Assembly (NCBI GenBank): GCA_015056905.1
Contig: SVFI01000002.1
Coordinates: 132,758 to 196,757 of the forward strand
Source: Lachnospiraceae bacterium
GTDB lineage: Bacteria > Bacillota > Clostridia > Lachnospirales > Lachnospiraceae
Direction: 5' to 3'
Length of the DNA: 64,000 nucleotides
How positions within the stretch are numbered: position 1 is the stretch's first letter; each line of letters starts with the position of its first letter. Shown one piece after another: positions 8,996 through 17,144 of this stretch. The position numbers were made by a program, and so were the translations under genes. The notes beneath the pieces were generated by a model. It made no database searches. It saw nothing but the letters and a program-made list of their open reading frames with translations, and was not told the DNA's origin.

Positions 8996-9772
8996 CTACC
9001 ATATAATCCACGGAGCATTTCCCATCTCTATCATCTGCTCCAGCATTTCACGGTCGCGCTTGGTGTCCATGCATTTCCAAAATCCTTCATGCTTATACGC
9101 CATAAGCTGTCCTTCCTTCGCAAGGCTCTCCAGAGGCTGACGTTCAAACACCGTCTCATCCCCTTCCAGATAGTCAAATATCTCTGTATTTGCAACCATA
9201 AACCCGGCATTGATCATTCCGCCGTCCGTATCATTTTTTTCCCTGAAATTTTCAACTGCACCGCTGCTATCATTAATCTCAAGGATTCCGAACTGCTGAC
9301 CGATATTTACTGCCGTAATCGTTGCAATTCCTCCCTGTTTCTTATGGAAATCCAAAAGCCGGTCCAAATCAACATTGGCTACCCCGTCTCCGTACGTCAG
9401 CATAAACGGCTCATCACCCACATACTCTTTGACACGCTTAATACGTCCGCCCGTCATCGTATGCAGTCCCGTATCCACAAGCGTTACCTTCCACGGCTCA
9501 GCCACATTATTATGTACAATCATCTTGTTATCCGCCGTGAAATCAAAGGTAATGTCACTGTTGTGCAGATAGTAATTGGCAAACCATTCTTTTATGATAT
9601 GCTGCTTGTATCCGCAACAAATGATGAACTCATTATGTCCGAACGTCGAATAGTATTTCATAATATGCCAAAGAATCGGTTTTCCGCCGATTTCTATCAT
9701 CGGCTTTGGCCGCAAATGACTCTCTTCACTGATTCTGGTGCCATAGCCACCTGCTAAAATTACAACTTTCAT
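8996..9772 (-). CDS. rfbF: Glucose-1-phosphate cytidylyltransferase
   Basis: A 258-residue nucleotidyltransferase that makes CDP-glucose from CTP and glucose-1-phosphate. It starts MKVVILAGGYGTRI, continues with the sugar-phosphate motif RPKPMIEIGGKPILWHIMKY, has TYGDGVANVDL around residue 125, and ends with FWKCMDTKRDREMLE, typical of RfbF. The ATG at 9770-9772 is preceded by AGGGAGGAACCT, and upstream codons overlap the previous gene, so the shorter start is right. It supplies the CDP-sugar used by RfbH and the TPP enzyme. The next enzyme, CDP-glucose 4,6-dehydratase (RfbG), is not encoded beside it as it normally is. Confidence 0.93.
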   Translation of the reverse strand: MKVVILAGGYGTRISEESHLRPKPMIEIGGKPILWHIMKYYSTFGHNEFIICCGYKQHIIKEWFANYYLHNSDITFDFTADNKMIVHNNVAEPWKVTLVDTGLHTMTGGRIKRVKEYVGDEPFMLTYGDGVANVDLDRLLDFHKKQGGIATITAVNIGQQFGILEINDSSGAVENFREKNDTDGGMINAGFMVANTEIFDYLEGDETVFERQPLESLAKEGQLMAYKHEGFWKCMDTKRDREMLEQMIEMGNAPWIIW

Positions 9773-9791
9773 AGGTTCCTCCCTGCACAAG

Positions 9792-10124
9792 CTATATACT
9801 AAAAACAACAATTCCTATTAAAATCGCAAGCAGTCCTGCTAATTTCCTCTTGGAAATCTTCTCACGCAAGAACAGATAACTCAGTACTGCCACAAAAATA
9901 TAACCGCTTGCCTCCAAAATTGGTCCCATCGAAAGCGGAACCCCTTTGTACGCCAAAATAGTGATAAGGCTCGATGCAAAAAACATCCCATATGCAAAAA
10001 TTACTTTCGGGTTCAGATATTCCTGCCAAATAGAATCATATGTTTTACCGGCACTACTCTTTAGCAACACCTGGGAGACTGACGACACAAATACAGACCC
10101 TATATATATCAATATATAACTCAT
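9792..10124 (-). CDS. Small four-helix EamA/SMR-type membrane protein (flippase subunit, ArnE/F-like)
   Basis: A 110-residue protein with four transmembrane helices. It has an SMR/EamA look: SQVLLKSSAG after the first helix, LAYKGVPLSMGPILEASGYI in the middle, FLREKISKRKLAGLLAILIG at the end. It overlaps the upstream small membrane protein by 4 bp and precedes rfbF by 19 bp. Paired half-size transporters of this kind move undecaprenyl-phosphate sugars across the membrane (ArnE/ArnF with ArnC). The matching polyprenyl-phosphate glycosyltransferase is in the same operon. A multidrug role is possible but does not fit the neighbourhood. Confidence 0.82.
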   Translation of the reverse strand: MSYILIYIGSVFVSSVSQVLLKSSAGKTYDSIWQEYLNPKVIFAYGMFFASSLITILAYKGVPLSMGPILEASGYIFVAVLSYLFLREKISKRKLAGLLAILIGIVVFSI

Positions 10125-10471
10125 GCCTTCTCCTCTCCTGTTACTACCAAATAAACTCCTGCCATAATAATCAATATACCGAGTATTTTCGTAATTGATA
10201 TTGCCTCATGAAAAAACAGCACACCCCAAATCAGCCCCCAAATCACCGTGACCGATTTGTTCGCATACGCCGTGACAAGCGGAAGCCGCTTTAACACCTG
10301 CTGCCACATCAGGGCATAAAAGACAAGGATAAAAAGAACCGCTCCATACAGCGCAATAAATTTAAATGATAAAAACTCTTGCTTGGAAGCCAGTTTCGAA
10401 AGAATTGAACTGACGGAATACACTAATAAAATGCAGTGCAAGAGTACAAACGATTTTACTTTTTCGCTCAT
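10121..10471 (-). CDS. Small EamA/SMR-type membrane protein, partner of the following gene
   Basis: About 116 residues from MSEKVKSFVLLHC, with four predicted helices and the same motif order as its neighbour: YSVSSILSKLASKQEFLSF, LPLVTAYANKSVTVIWGLIWG, LFFHEAISITKILGILIIMA. The end overlaps the next start by ATGA, so both halves should be made together as a heterodimer. I chose the ATG at 10469-10471 because GGGTGA sits six bases upstream. The reading frame stays open for 20 more codons, and the true start is not certain. It is the first gene of the CDP-sugar operon; the defence-like pair upstream is a separate unit. Confidence 0.75.
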   Translation of the reverse strand: MSEKVKSFVLLHCILLVYSVSSILSKLASKQEFLSFKFIALYGAVLFILVFYALMWQQVLKRLPLVTAYANKSVTVIWGLIWGVLFFHEAISITKILGILIIMAGVYLVVTGEEKA

Positions 10472-10611
10472 ATGAATCACCCATTTAAGTATAACATTTT
10501 TGAACCAAAAGTAAACCATAGCTTTCACCACAGTCCCAATACTTCTCTCTTCACTTATCCCAGGAATTTATAAACCCAAAGAAATGTTCTGAACGAATTC
10601 CCCTTCTACTG

Positions 10612-11268
10612 TCAAGCTCCTATGATATCAAGCACTTCATAAAAATCATCGAAGTTTGTCCCTCTTATGCCTAAACGCTCCCATAAAAATTTACTTTTAA
10701 CATTTAATTCATACTCTGTTTTGTTGTATTTCATCCGATTCTCAACAATCTTTGTGTTAGGATTCGTTGAGTTGCGCAGTTTTTCTATCGAACCGCCTTT
10801 TGCAGTCAGAACCCTGAACACATCTGCATCTGCCTTGAAATCTTCCACATCTTGATAACCTAATACCTTTTTAATATAGATCAAAGCATCTTGCCCCTTA
10901 TATGTATCTCTGTGCAAACATGCCACATATTCAAAATCCGGATAATTTACAATCAGAATATGTGGCGTTCTCTTGCTACTGTTTTGCACCTTACAAAATT
11001 CCGCCAGTTGTTTTAATTTAATTTCCTCTCCCGGAACAGATAACGCGCGATCACCATCCACAACAATAATCTTCGCCATACAATTAGAATTTGCATCCTC
11101 CTGCAGCATTTGCAGAAAACTTCCGTATCCTCCACCCTTCATATCAACAGGCCTGATTGTTAACGAAACTTTTTTGTTCTTGCGAATATATTCAAAATAA
11201 TTGAATTCTGTCTCTCCCTCACAGAAAACCTTTAATGTTTTTTCCGGCTGACGTATTTTTCTACTCAA
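10612..11268 (-). CDS. rloB: RloB-family TOPRIM-like protein (AbiL/RloAB-type defence pair)
   Basis: A 218-residue protein with the layout of RloB: an N-terminal strand ending in a glutamate-rich turn (VFCEGETEFNYF, residues 14-25) and a following IIVVDGDRAL (DxD at 71-73). A conserved Glu and DxD are the metal-binding pattern of TOPRIM nucleases. The C-terminal half is rich in Lys/Asn/Tyr and has no clear motif. It starts at TTG inside the end of the ATPase gene (8-bp overlap), so the two are co-translated. RloA/RloB pairs were first noted in restriction loci, and the AbiL abortive-infection system has the same general make-up. A nuclease or toxin role controlled by the ATPase is likely but unproven. 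Confidence 0.82.
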   Translation of the reverse strand: MSRKIRQPEKTLKVFCEGETEFNYFEYIRKNKKVSLTIRPVDMKGGGYGSFLQMLQEDANSNCMAKIIVVDGDRALSVPGEEIKLKQLAEFCKVQNSSKRTPHILIVNYPDFEYVACLHRDTYKGQDALIYIKKVLGYQDVEDFKADADVFRVLTAKGGSIEKLRNSTNPNTKIVENRMKYNKTEYELNVKSKFLWERLGIRGTNFDDFYEVLDIIGA

Positions 11269-12529
11269 TAGCGGTCCCCCCTAATATTCCCTTCATATAA
11301 AATTCATATATCTTTGAGGTGTCATATCTTACCTCCGGAAAATCCGCAAGAGAATACAACTCCGACTCAAGATTCTCTACATCCTTTGTCACAAAATAAA
11401 TCTGCTCTTTCATGTAATTTTTTAAATCAAGATGCAGTATATTGTGCGATGTAAAAATAAACTGTCCTGCATGTTTCTTTCCATTGATATATGAAATTAC
11501 TCTGTCTGATAAAATCGGATTTAAAACCCTGTCCATTTCATCTGCGATCACAGTTTTATTTTCATAAATAACTCTGTATATTTGAATCGCCCATGCAAAA
11601 AACTCCCTTACACCACTTGAATCCGCCCGGAGCCTTCTGGCGAAGCTGCTTCCATCCTTTCTTTTCCTATATATGATTGAATCGGTAAACGGCTTTTCAT
11701 CATCAACTTCCACCTTGTATATGCTGTAATCCACCATGCGGAATATTTCAAAATATTCTTTTTTCTTCAGTATATCCTGATAGTTTTTTTCCTCTTTCAC
11801 AGATAAATAAAAATCATAATTCAGCGGACACGTTTCCGGGCAAATCGAGTTCTTTATGATGCTCATAAATTCAATACAATTCCTATTTCCCATCAATGCC
11901 ATTTTAGCCGCAAACAAACCGACCGAATCTGTATTTTTAACCGCATCAAGTAATGCTTCTTTTATTTCAGCACTTATTCCCGGTATCACTGCATGATACG
12001 CCAGCTCCGTCTCCGGCGCACATTTGCCTTTATCACACTCACCATCGTGCAAATCACATTCCATCCTGCTGGAAGTCCGTTTCATCTCAAAGGTCAAGAT
12101 ATCTTTTGCGGTTCTGTTTTTTCTAAAACAAAGGCGTTCTTCTACAATACCTATCCAGTCTATGACAAGCGTATATGTGTAGATTTTACCCTCTTCGCCG
12201 GATACCTGAATCTCAAACTCCTGCTGTGTATTATCCTTCTTCGGACAGCCCTCCAGCAAATTATTGCTGTTTACCTTTGACTTTTGCGCACTGACATTAT
12301 CGCTGTCCGCAAAAAAGGACCTTAAATACAACAAACTTTTTACAAAATTGGTTTTTCCACCTGCATTTTCACCAACAATTACAGCTGTTTTTAAAATATT
12401 GCACCCATTTTTCTCCTCAACATAATTATTAGGAAAGCGACTTTTTACACGCGTCGCAGGCGCATACATTGTAAATTCAGCCTCCTGGTTGAAAGATAAA
12501 ACATTCTTATATTTATAACTATGCAGCAT
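11261..12529 (-). CDS. rloA: AAA/ABC-type ATPase of an RloA/AbiLi-like defence pair
   Basis: A 422-residue P-loop ATPase of the AAA_15/AAA_21 (SMC/OLD-like) group. Walker A GENAGGKT at 53-60 lies close to the N-terminus, an ABC-type signature-like ADSSGVREFF at 302-311, Walker B VIADEMD at 327-333 and the switch histidine in FTSHN near 359-363. Such ATPases sense phage or DNA ends and gate a nuclease partner, here the overlapping RloB gene. It has its own near-consensus promoter and sits between two sugar operons that it does not resemble. Cysteine clusters at 158-170 (HDGECDKGKC) and 230-234 (CPETC) are unusual and could bind metal. The pair is best read as a defence cargo gene set inside the glycan locus. 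Confidence 0.85.
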   Translation of the reverse strand: MLHSYKYKNVLSFNQEAEFTMYAPATRVKSRFPNNYVEEKNGCNILKTAVIVGENAGGKTNFVKSLLYLRSFFADSDNVSAQKSKVNSNNLLEGCPKKDNTQQEFEIQVSGEEGKIYTYTLVIDWIGIVEERLCFRKNRTAKDILTFEMKRTSSRMECDLHDGECDKGKCAPETELAYHAVIPGISAEIKEALLDAVKNTDSVGLFAAKMALMGNRNCIEFMSIIKNSICPETCPLNYDFYLSVKEEKNYQDILKKKEYFEIFRMVDYSIYKVEVDDEKPFTDSIIYRKRKDGSSFARRLRADSSGVREFFAWAIQIYRVIYENKTVIADEMDRVLNPILSDRVISYINGKKHAGQFIFTSHNILHLDLKNYMKEQIYFVTKDVENLESELYSLADFPEVRYDTSKIYEFYMKGILGGTAIE

Positions 12530-12577
12530 ATATTGGTTCTCCTAAACGCTTTTTTGTTTTAACAGAAACTTTTTAAC

Positions 12578-12606
12578 ATTATACAATGCAATTATTTCTT
12601 AGTCAA
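12578..12606 (-). promoter_or_regulatory. Sigma-A promoter for the RloAB pair
   Basis: On the minus strand TTGACT (12601-12606) and TATAAT (12578-12583) are separated by exactly 17 bp, about 50 bp upstream of the ATPase start. This is among the best promoter matches in the window and makes the pair an independent transcription unit. Confidence 0.75.
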
Positions 12607-12692
12607 AACATTTTTTTGTTTTAATTGTTTCCCGACCCGGAACTTTCTATACAATATCGGCCATATATTCTCAGTTCCACAATAATATATAA

Positions 12693-12717
12693 GGGCGAGG
12701 CCGTTTTTGCCTCGCCC
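12693..12717 (-). terminator. Terminator hairpin after fcl
   Basis: A perfect 9-bp GC-rich stem (GGGCGAGGC / GCCTCGCCC) with a 7-nt loop, ten bases past the fcl stop. The tail on the minus strand (TTATATATTATT) is T-rich but broken. It separates the long kinase-FHA-fcl operon from the RloAB promoter. Confidence 0.75.
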
Positions 12718-12727
12718 GGTTATACTT

Positions 12728-13672
12728 CTATCTCTCTGCTCTCATCGGATTGTTTAAGAAATCCTCGTAAGAAAGACGGATACCGTCTTCCAGTTCTGTC
12801 TTGTAGGTCCATCCGAGTGACGCCGCTTTAGATACATCAAGAAGCTTTCTCGGTGTTCCGTTCGGTTTCGACGTATCCCAGCGAATTTCGCCTTCATAGC
12901 CAATCACCTTTGCCACAAGTTCCGTAAGACCTTTAATCGTAATCTCCTTACCGCTTCCCGCGTTGACCGTCTCATCCCCGCTATAGTTGTTCATGAGGAA
13001 CACACAGAGATTTGCAAGGTCATCAACATACAAAAATTCTCGAAGCGGACTTCCGTCTCCCCAACATGTCACATAAGGAAGGTTCTGTTCCTTCGCCTCG
13101 TGGAAACGGCGAATCAGTGCCGGCAACACATGGCTGTGCGTCGGATGATAATTGTCGTTCGGACCGTAAAGGTTCGTCGGCATCAGACTGATATAATCGG
13201 TACCGTACTGTTTATTTAAATACTCACAATACTTAAGTCCTGAAATCTTCGCGAGCGCATACGCCTCGTTCGTCTTTTCAAGTTCCGAAGTGAGAAGGCA
13301 ACTTTCCTTCATCGGCTGCGGTGCCATACGCGGATAAATACAGGAAGAGCCAAGGAATTCCAGCTTCTTACATCCGTTTTTCCATGCTGCATGAATCACG
13401 TTCATCTCAAGCATCATATTATCATACATAAAGTCTGCAAGCGCCTCTGAATTGGCTACAATTCCGCCGACTTTGGCTGCTGCCAGAAATACATATTCCG
13501 GTTTTTCTTCCTCAAAAAACTTTTCCACCTGATCCTGTCTGCAAAGGTCAAGTTCCGCATGTGTGCGGGTAATGATATTCGTATATCCTTGACGCTCCAG
13601 TTCTCTGATAATCGCGGATCCTACCATTCCGCGATGTCCTGCAACGTAAATTTTGGCGTTTTTTTCCATCAT
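12728..13672 (-). CDS. fcl: GDP-L-fucose synthase
   Basis: A 314-residue extended SDR that epimerises and reduces GDP-4-keto-6-deoxymannose to GDP-L-fucose. It shows AGHRGMVGSAI at the N-terminus, GSSCIYPR, the catalytic YALAK, and LMPTNLYGPNDNYHP, all characteristic of Fcl/WcaG. AGGAGA precedes the start ATG. It lies only 12 bp after the FHA-ABC transporter gene and shares its operon, while the gmd that makes its substrate is 21 kb away beside the competing reductase rmd. The fucosyltransferase at 39.8 kb is the obvious consumer. The separate placement could let fucose supply be controlled together with the signalling cassette. Confidence 0.95.
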   Translation of the reverse strand: MMEKNAKIYVAGHRGMVGSAIIRELERQGYTNIITRTHAELDLCRQDQVEKFFEEEKPEYVFLAAAKVGGIVANSEALADFMYDNMMLEMNVIHAAWKNGCKKLEFLGSSCIYPRMAPQPMKESCLLTSELEKTNEAYALAKISGLKYCEYLNKQYGTDYISLMPTNLYGPNDNYHPTHSHVLPALIRRFHEAKEQNLPYVTCWGDGSPLREFLYVDDLANLCVFLMNNYSGDETVNAGSGKEITIKGLTELVAKVIGYEGEIRWDTSKPNGTPRKLLDVSKAASLGWTYKTELEDGIRLSYEDFLNNPMRAER

Positions 13673-13684
13673 TTTCTAAATCTC

Positions 13685-16018
13685 CTATCTCTGTTCATTT
13701 GAAAGGTTTCTGAGCACAATCGCACTCACAATCGCAAATACGAGCACAAAGACTGCAAGCAATCCCCAGTTTGTCCACAGATGGGATGCTGCAAATTCAA
13801 ACATTTCATCCGTCTCACGCTCATACATCGGAAACTCTTCCTGAATACGCATCGTCAAATCATTTAAATTACTTGAGCTTCCGAGACACTCTATGGACCA
13901 TCTGCTGATAGTAAACATCGAAAGCGTTTCGGATGCACCTTTTAACTCAAACAAAATTCCCGAAAACAGGAGCTGTATGATCAAAAGGAACGGCGATACC
14001 GCCATCGCTCTGTCCGCATTCTTTGAAAGCGCGGACACAATCAATCCCATGGATGAAGATGCATAAATCGTCAAGAACATCGTCGCATATAATTCCACAA
14101 AAGCATTCTCGAGCAAAATACCTTCCTCCGGCATTCCTACCGCAAGTACAAAAACGCCGAGAAGTATTCCTGTCTGTATCAAACACAGTATTCCCTGTAC
14201 AATGCATTTTGATAAGATATATACGCCCAAATACAAATTAGACATATATTCACGCTTCAAAATGACACGTTCCTTGCAGATTTCCTGGATTGTGTTAAAC
14301 AATCCAATCCAAATACCCGAGCAGGTCAGTGCAAACAAAATCGAACGTGTATCTTCAAACACATCAAACACTTCGTCTGCCGCCACTACCATTAGGAGCA
14401 ATCCAATTAAAAGCGGCTGCAACATAAGAAGCAACAATCTCTGTTTATCATTCCAGATAAGTTCAAAATATCTGGACATGAGTACTTTAAGCTGCCCAAA
14501 CCTCGAATATTTTCTCTTCTTTATCTGTGTCGCAGTCGTCTGGCGCTGCTCATACTCCTGGCTTTCATATACACTCTGCGCAAAACGCTGTGACCAGTAT
14601 TTTGAATTTTGGGTTGTCATATCATAGACATCCACCAGCGAAGTCACACCAAAAAATTCCAGCGCCTTATCCGGTTTTCCGCAATAGCAGAGACGTCCGC
14701 CGGAACCCATAATTATAACTTTGTCGCACAGATGGATATTCTGTGTTGTGTGTGTAACCATAATAATGGTTTTTCCCTGTCGTTTGGAAAGTACCTGCAG
14801 CGTATGCATGAGATTTCTCTCCGTTCCCGGATCGAGTCCCGATGTCGGTTCATCTAAGAAAAACAACTTCGGATCTGACAACAACTCAACTGCAATACTT
14901 GCTCTCTTTTTCTGTCCTCCGGAAAGCTTTCTGATAAACGTATCCTGATGTTCTAAAAGCTCTACCATCTCAAGTACTTTTTCGATACGCTCTTCGATTT
15001 CTTCTTTTGTCGTATCGGACGGCATTTTCATTTTAGCCGTATACATGAGCATCTTCTTAAGCGTTAGGTTTTCATAGATAATGTCCTGCTGCGGAACGAA
15101 ACCGATGATATTTTTAATCGCATCAAAGTTCGCACGCAGGTCAAGGTCATTGAAATATACATTACCAGTCACCTTTGAGTCAAATCCGCTCATAGCAGTC
15201 ATAAGCGTCGATTTACCCGCACCGGAACCACCGATAATTGCCACAAACTCATTCGGCTCAATCAAACAGTTCACATGATCAAGAATCGTCTTGTTTTTGG
15301 AAACCACCTTTGTCAAGCCATCCAGCTGAAGGCTCACACCTTCTGTCGGTACCTTAAATACAATCTGTGTATACGTAAACACAACCACATTGCCCGAGAT
15401 ATGAATCAGGTCCATATTGGACAATTTGTGTCGTCCGGAAATCATCTGACCATTGACAAGCACACCGTTTGTACTGTTACAGTCGATAATCTCATATCCG
15501 TTTTGCGTCCTGCAAATCATTGCATGCTGTCTTGATACCGCTACATTTTTCAGGCAAATATCACACTGCTCACTTCGACCGATGTACAACACCTGTTTAT
15601 CAAAAGGAACAATGTTCCAGTTCGACTTGGTATCTTTTTCTGAAAAAATCATGAATGCAAAATGCTGTGCATCACATCCGATTCGGATAATGGTATTATT
15701 TTGCGTAATTTCAAACGGCTGTCCCGACTGTATCTGGGAATAGTGCCCTCCGCGGCATAAATACAAACCATTTGTGCTTCCGTTATCTGTCACACTCACA
15801 CTCGTACCGTTAACCTGTATCGTTGCGTGACTGCTTGATACAAACGGTTGCGCAATCACAATATCGTTACTCTGTGCTCTACCGACCTGAATGATATTTT
15901 TCCCATAGGAATCCAGCCAATAGGTCTGTACATCGACGCCGTCAATAATTACGACTTCCTTATATTCACCTGTCCGTGTATCATCTAATCCTTTTACTTC
16001 ATATTGCAATTCCGTCAT
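13685..16018 (-). CDS. Double-FHA ABC transporter (FHA-FHA-ATPase-ABC2 membrane)
   Basis: A 777-residue single-chain half transporter. Two FHA domains read phosphothreonine: the first at about 40-110 with VGRAQSND, SSSHA and DNGSTNG; the second at about 142-210 with IGRSEQCD, SRQHA and CNSTNG. The ATPase follows: Walker A GGSGAGKST at 263-271, signature LSGGQKKRAS near 365, Walker B FFLDEPTSG near 385, switch VTHTT. The last ~240 residues carry about six helices of the ABC-2/ABCG type. A transmembrane Ser/Thr kinase is the first gene of the same run, so phosphorylation-dependent docking or gating is a strong inference. The exported substrate is unknown; lipid, peptide and glycan are all possible. 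The FHA key residues are intact in both copies. Confidence 0.92.
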   Translation of the reverse strand: MTELQYEVKGLDDTRTGEYKEVVIIDGVDVQTYWLDSYGKNIIQVGRAQSNDIVIAQPFVSSSHATIQVNGTSVSVTDNGSTNGLYLCRGGHYSQIQSGQPFEITQNNTIIRIGCDAQHFAFMIFSEKDTKSNWNIVPFDKQVLYIGRSEQCDICLKNVAVSRQHAMICRTQNGYEIIDCNSTNGVLVNGQMISGRHKLSNMDLIHISGNVVVFTYTQIVFKVPTEGVSLQLDGLTKVVSKNKTILDHVNCLIEPNEFVAIIGGSGAGKSTLMTAMSGFDSKVTGNVYFNDLDLRANFDAIKNIIGFVPQQDIIYENLTLKKMLMYTAKMKMPSDTTKEEIEERIEKVLEMVELLEHQDTFIRKLSGGQKKRASIAVELLSDPKLFFLDEPTSGLDPGTERNLMHTLQVLSKRQGKTIIMVTHTTQNIHLCDKVIIMGSGGRLCYCGKPDKALEFFGVTSLVDVYDMTTQNSKYWSQRFAQSVYESQEYEQRQTTATQIKKRKYSRFGQLKVLMSRYFELIWNDKQRLLLLMLQPLLIGLLLMVVAADEVFDVFEDTRSILFALTCSGIWIGLFNTIQEICKERVILKREYMSNLYLGVYILSKCIVQGILCLIQTGILLGVFVLAVGMPEEGILLENAFVELYATMFLTIYASSSMGLIVSALSKNADRAMAVSPFLLIIQLLFSGILFELKGASETLSMFTISRWSIECLGSSSNLNDLTMRIQEEFPMYERETDEMFEFAASHLWTNWGLLAVFVLVFAIVSAIVLRNLSNEQR

Positions 16019-16037
16019 TCTTGCACCCCTGACTTTT

Positions 16038-17144
16038 TTAGTTTTGGATTTTTCTGGCTTTGTATGTATTTCCGTTCTTTATATCTTTAATTGCAGGTTC
16101 TTTCCCGGTATTTGCATATTTTCCGGTGTATGTTCCCGCTTCTTTTCCGATTTTATTTAACCCCTGCTGATTGATGTGCAATCCGTCAGATTGATAGTGT
16201 TTCTTGGAAAGCGCATTGGCTTTCGTTGAGACAAGGACAAAATCCTTGTACACCTTGCACATCTTCGTCTGCATGGCAGACACATCATCAAACAGCGTTT
16301 TGTCTGACTGCAAAGTTCCGATACGAATCAGAAAACACTTCTCTATCTTCGTTTTTCGCTGCACCTTATCGAACATACTTATTGTATTTTTCTTATAAGT
16401 CTTTGCTGTATTTCCAATCAGTGCATCGCTCTCTCCCTGAAAGAAAACCATATATTTTTTACGCACTTTGATCCCACGTTCTTTCAGCGCTGCACAAGCT
16501 TTTTTGTACCTCGAAATCACTTCCGTATAATAAGATTCATTCCACTGATTGCTCGTTGTACCGACCCTCGTCACACTCACACCTACTACCGGAACTTTCG
16601 TCTGTTTGTAATAGGCGTTCACAAAAGAAGTTACCAGCGTTCCGTTACGGTATGGTGCATCATTCATGAGCGGCGTATCCTGACCGAGGCCGAACGGCTC
16701 CGTAATCGGAACAATTTGTGTCGGGTCTGTCACTGCTTTGCATTCATAGCCTGCCCCCTGTATAAGCTCAGGTGCCTCACTTGCCAAACCGCCCTGACCT
16801 GCCATATTACTCTGCCCTGCGAACACAATCACATCGACCTTGTTCGTTACCGTAATATTCCAATAATACGTCTTTTTTCCATAGGTTGCACTTACCGTTG
16901 CCGTTCCCTTTTTTAGGGCTCTGGCCTTCCCTTTTTGATTGACTCTGACCACACTCTTATTAGACGAATAATAGGAAACCTCCTTCTTTGTATCAATTTT
17001 TAAAGAAAAGGTTTCCCCCAGTAAAACCGTACACGTCTCCTCATTGGGAGATGCAGCTTTTACCTGCGCCGCATCTCCTAACACTAAGAAACACATACAA
17101 CACAATATGAACAATATAATATTACTTTTTTTCATTCTACTCAT
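16038..17144 (-). CDS. Exported SGNH esterase, sialate-O-acetylesterase-like, with Ig-like domain
   Basis: A 368-residue protein with a signal peptide or signal anchor (MKKSNIILFILCCMCFLVLG). A bacterial Ig-like (Big_2-type) domain follows at about 45-105 (SNKSVVRVNQKGKARALKKG), then a SASA/SGNH hydrolase domain. The nucleophile block is VFAGQSNMAGQGG; MVFFQGESDA and the C-terminal SDGLHINQQG give the remaining catalytic Asp/His. The ATG at 17142-17144 overlaps the stop of the upstream gene and has GGAG six bases before it; a longer frame would run far into that gene. The enzyme should act outside the cell, removing acetyl esters from glycans. That matches a locus with three acyltransferases. 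It lies just upstream of the FHA-ABC gene. Confidence 0.85.
   Translation of the reverse strand: MSRMKKSNIILFILCCMCFLVLGDAAQVKAASPNEETCTVLLGETFSLKIDTKKEVSYYSSNKSVVRVNQKGKARALKKGTATVSATYGKKTYYWNITVTNKVDVIVFAGQSNMAGQGGLASEAPELIQGAGYECKAVTDPTQIVPITEPFGLGQDTPLMNDAPYRNGTLVTSFVNAYYKQTKVPVVGVSVTRVGTTSNQWNESYYTEVISRYKKACAALKERGIKVRKKYMVFFQGESDALIGNTAKTYKKNTISMFDKVQRKTKIEKCFLIRIGTLQSDKTLFDDVSAMQTKMCKVYKDFVLVSTKANALSKKHYQSDGLHINQQGLNKIGKEAGTYTGKYANTGKEPAIKDIKNGNTYKARKIQN

Noticed and set aside
10488..10515. Promoter-like TTTACT-16-TATACT upstream of the small SMR-type gene
   Set aside because: The predicted transcript start would leave only about ten bases before the chosen ATG, too short for its ribosome site, so I do not list it as a feature.
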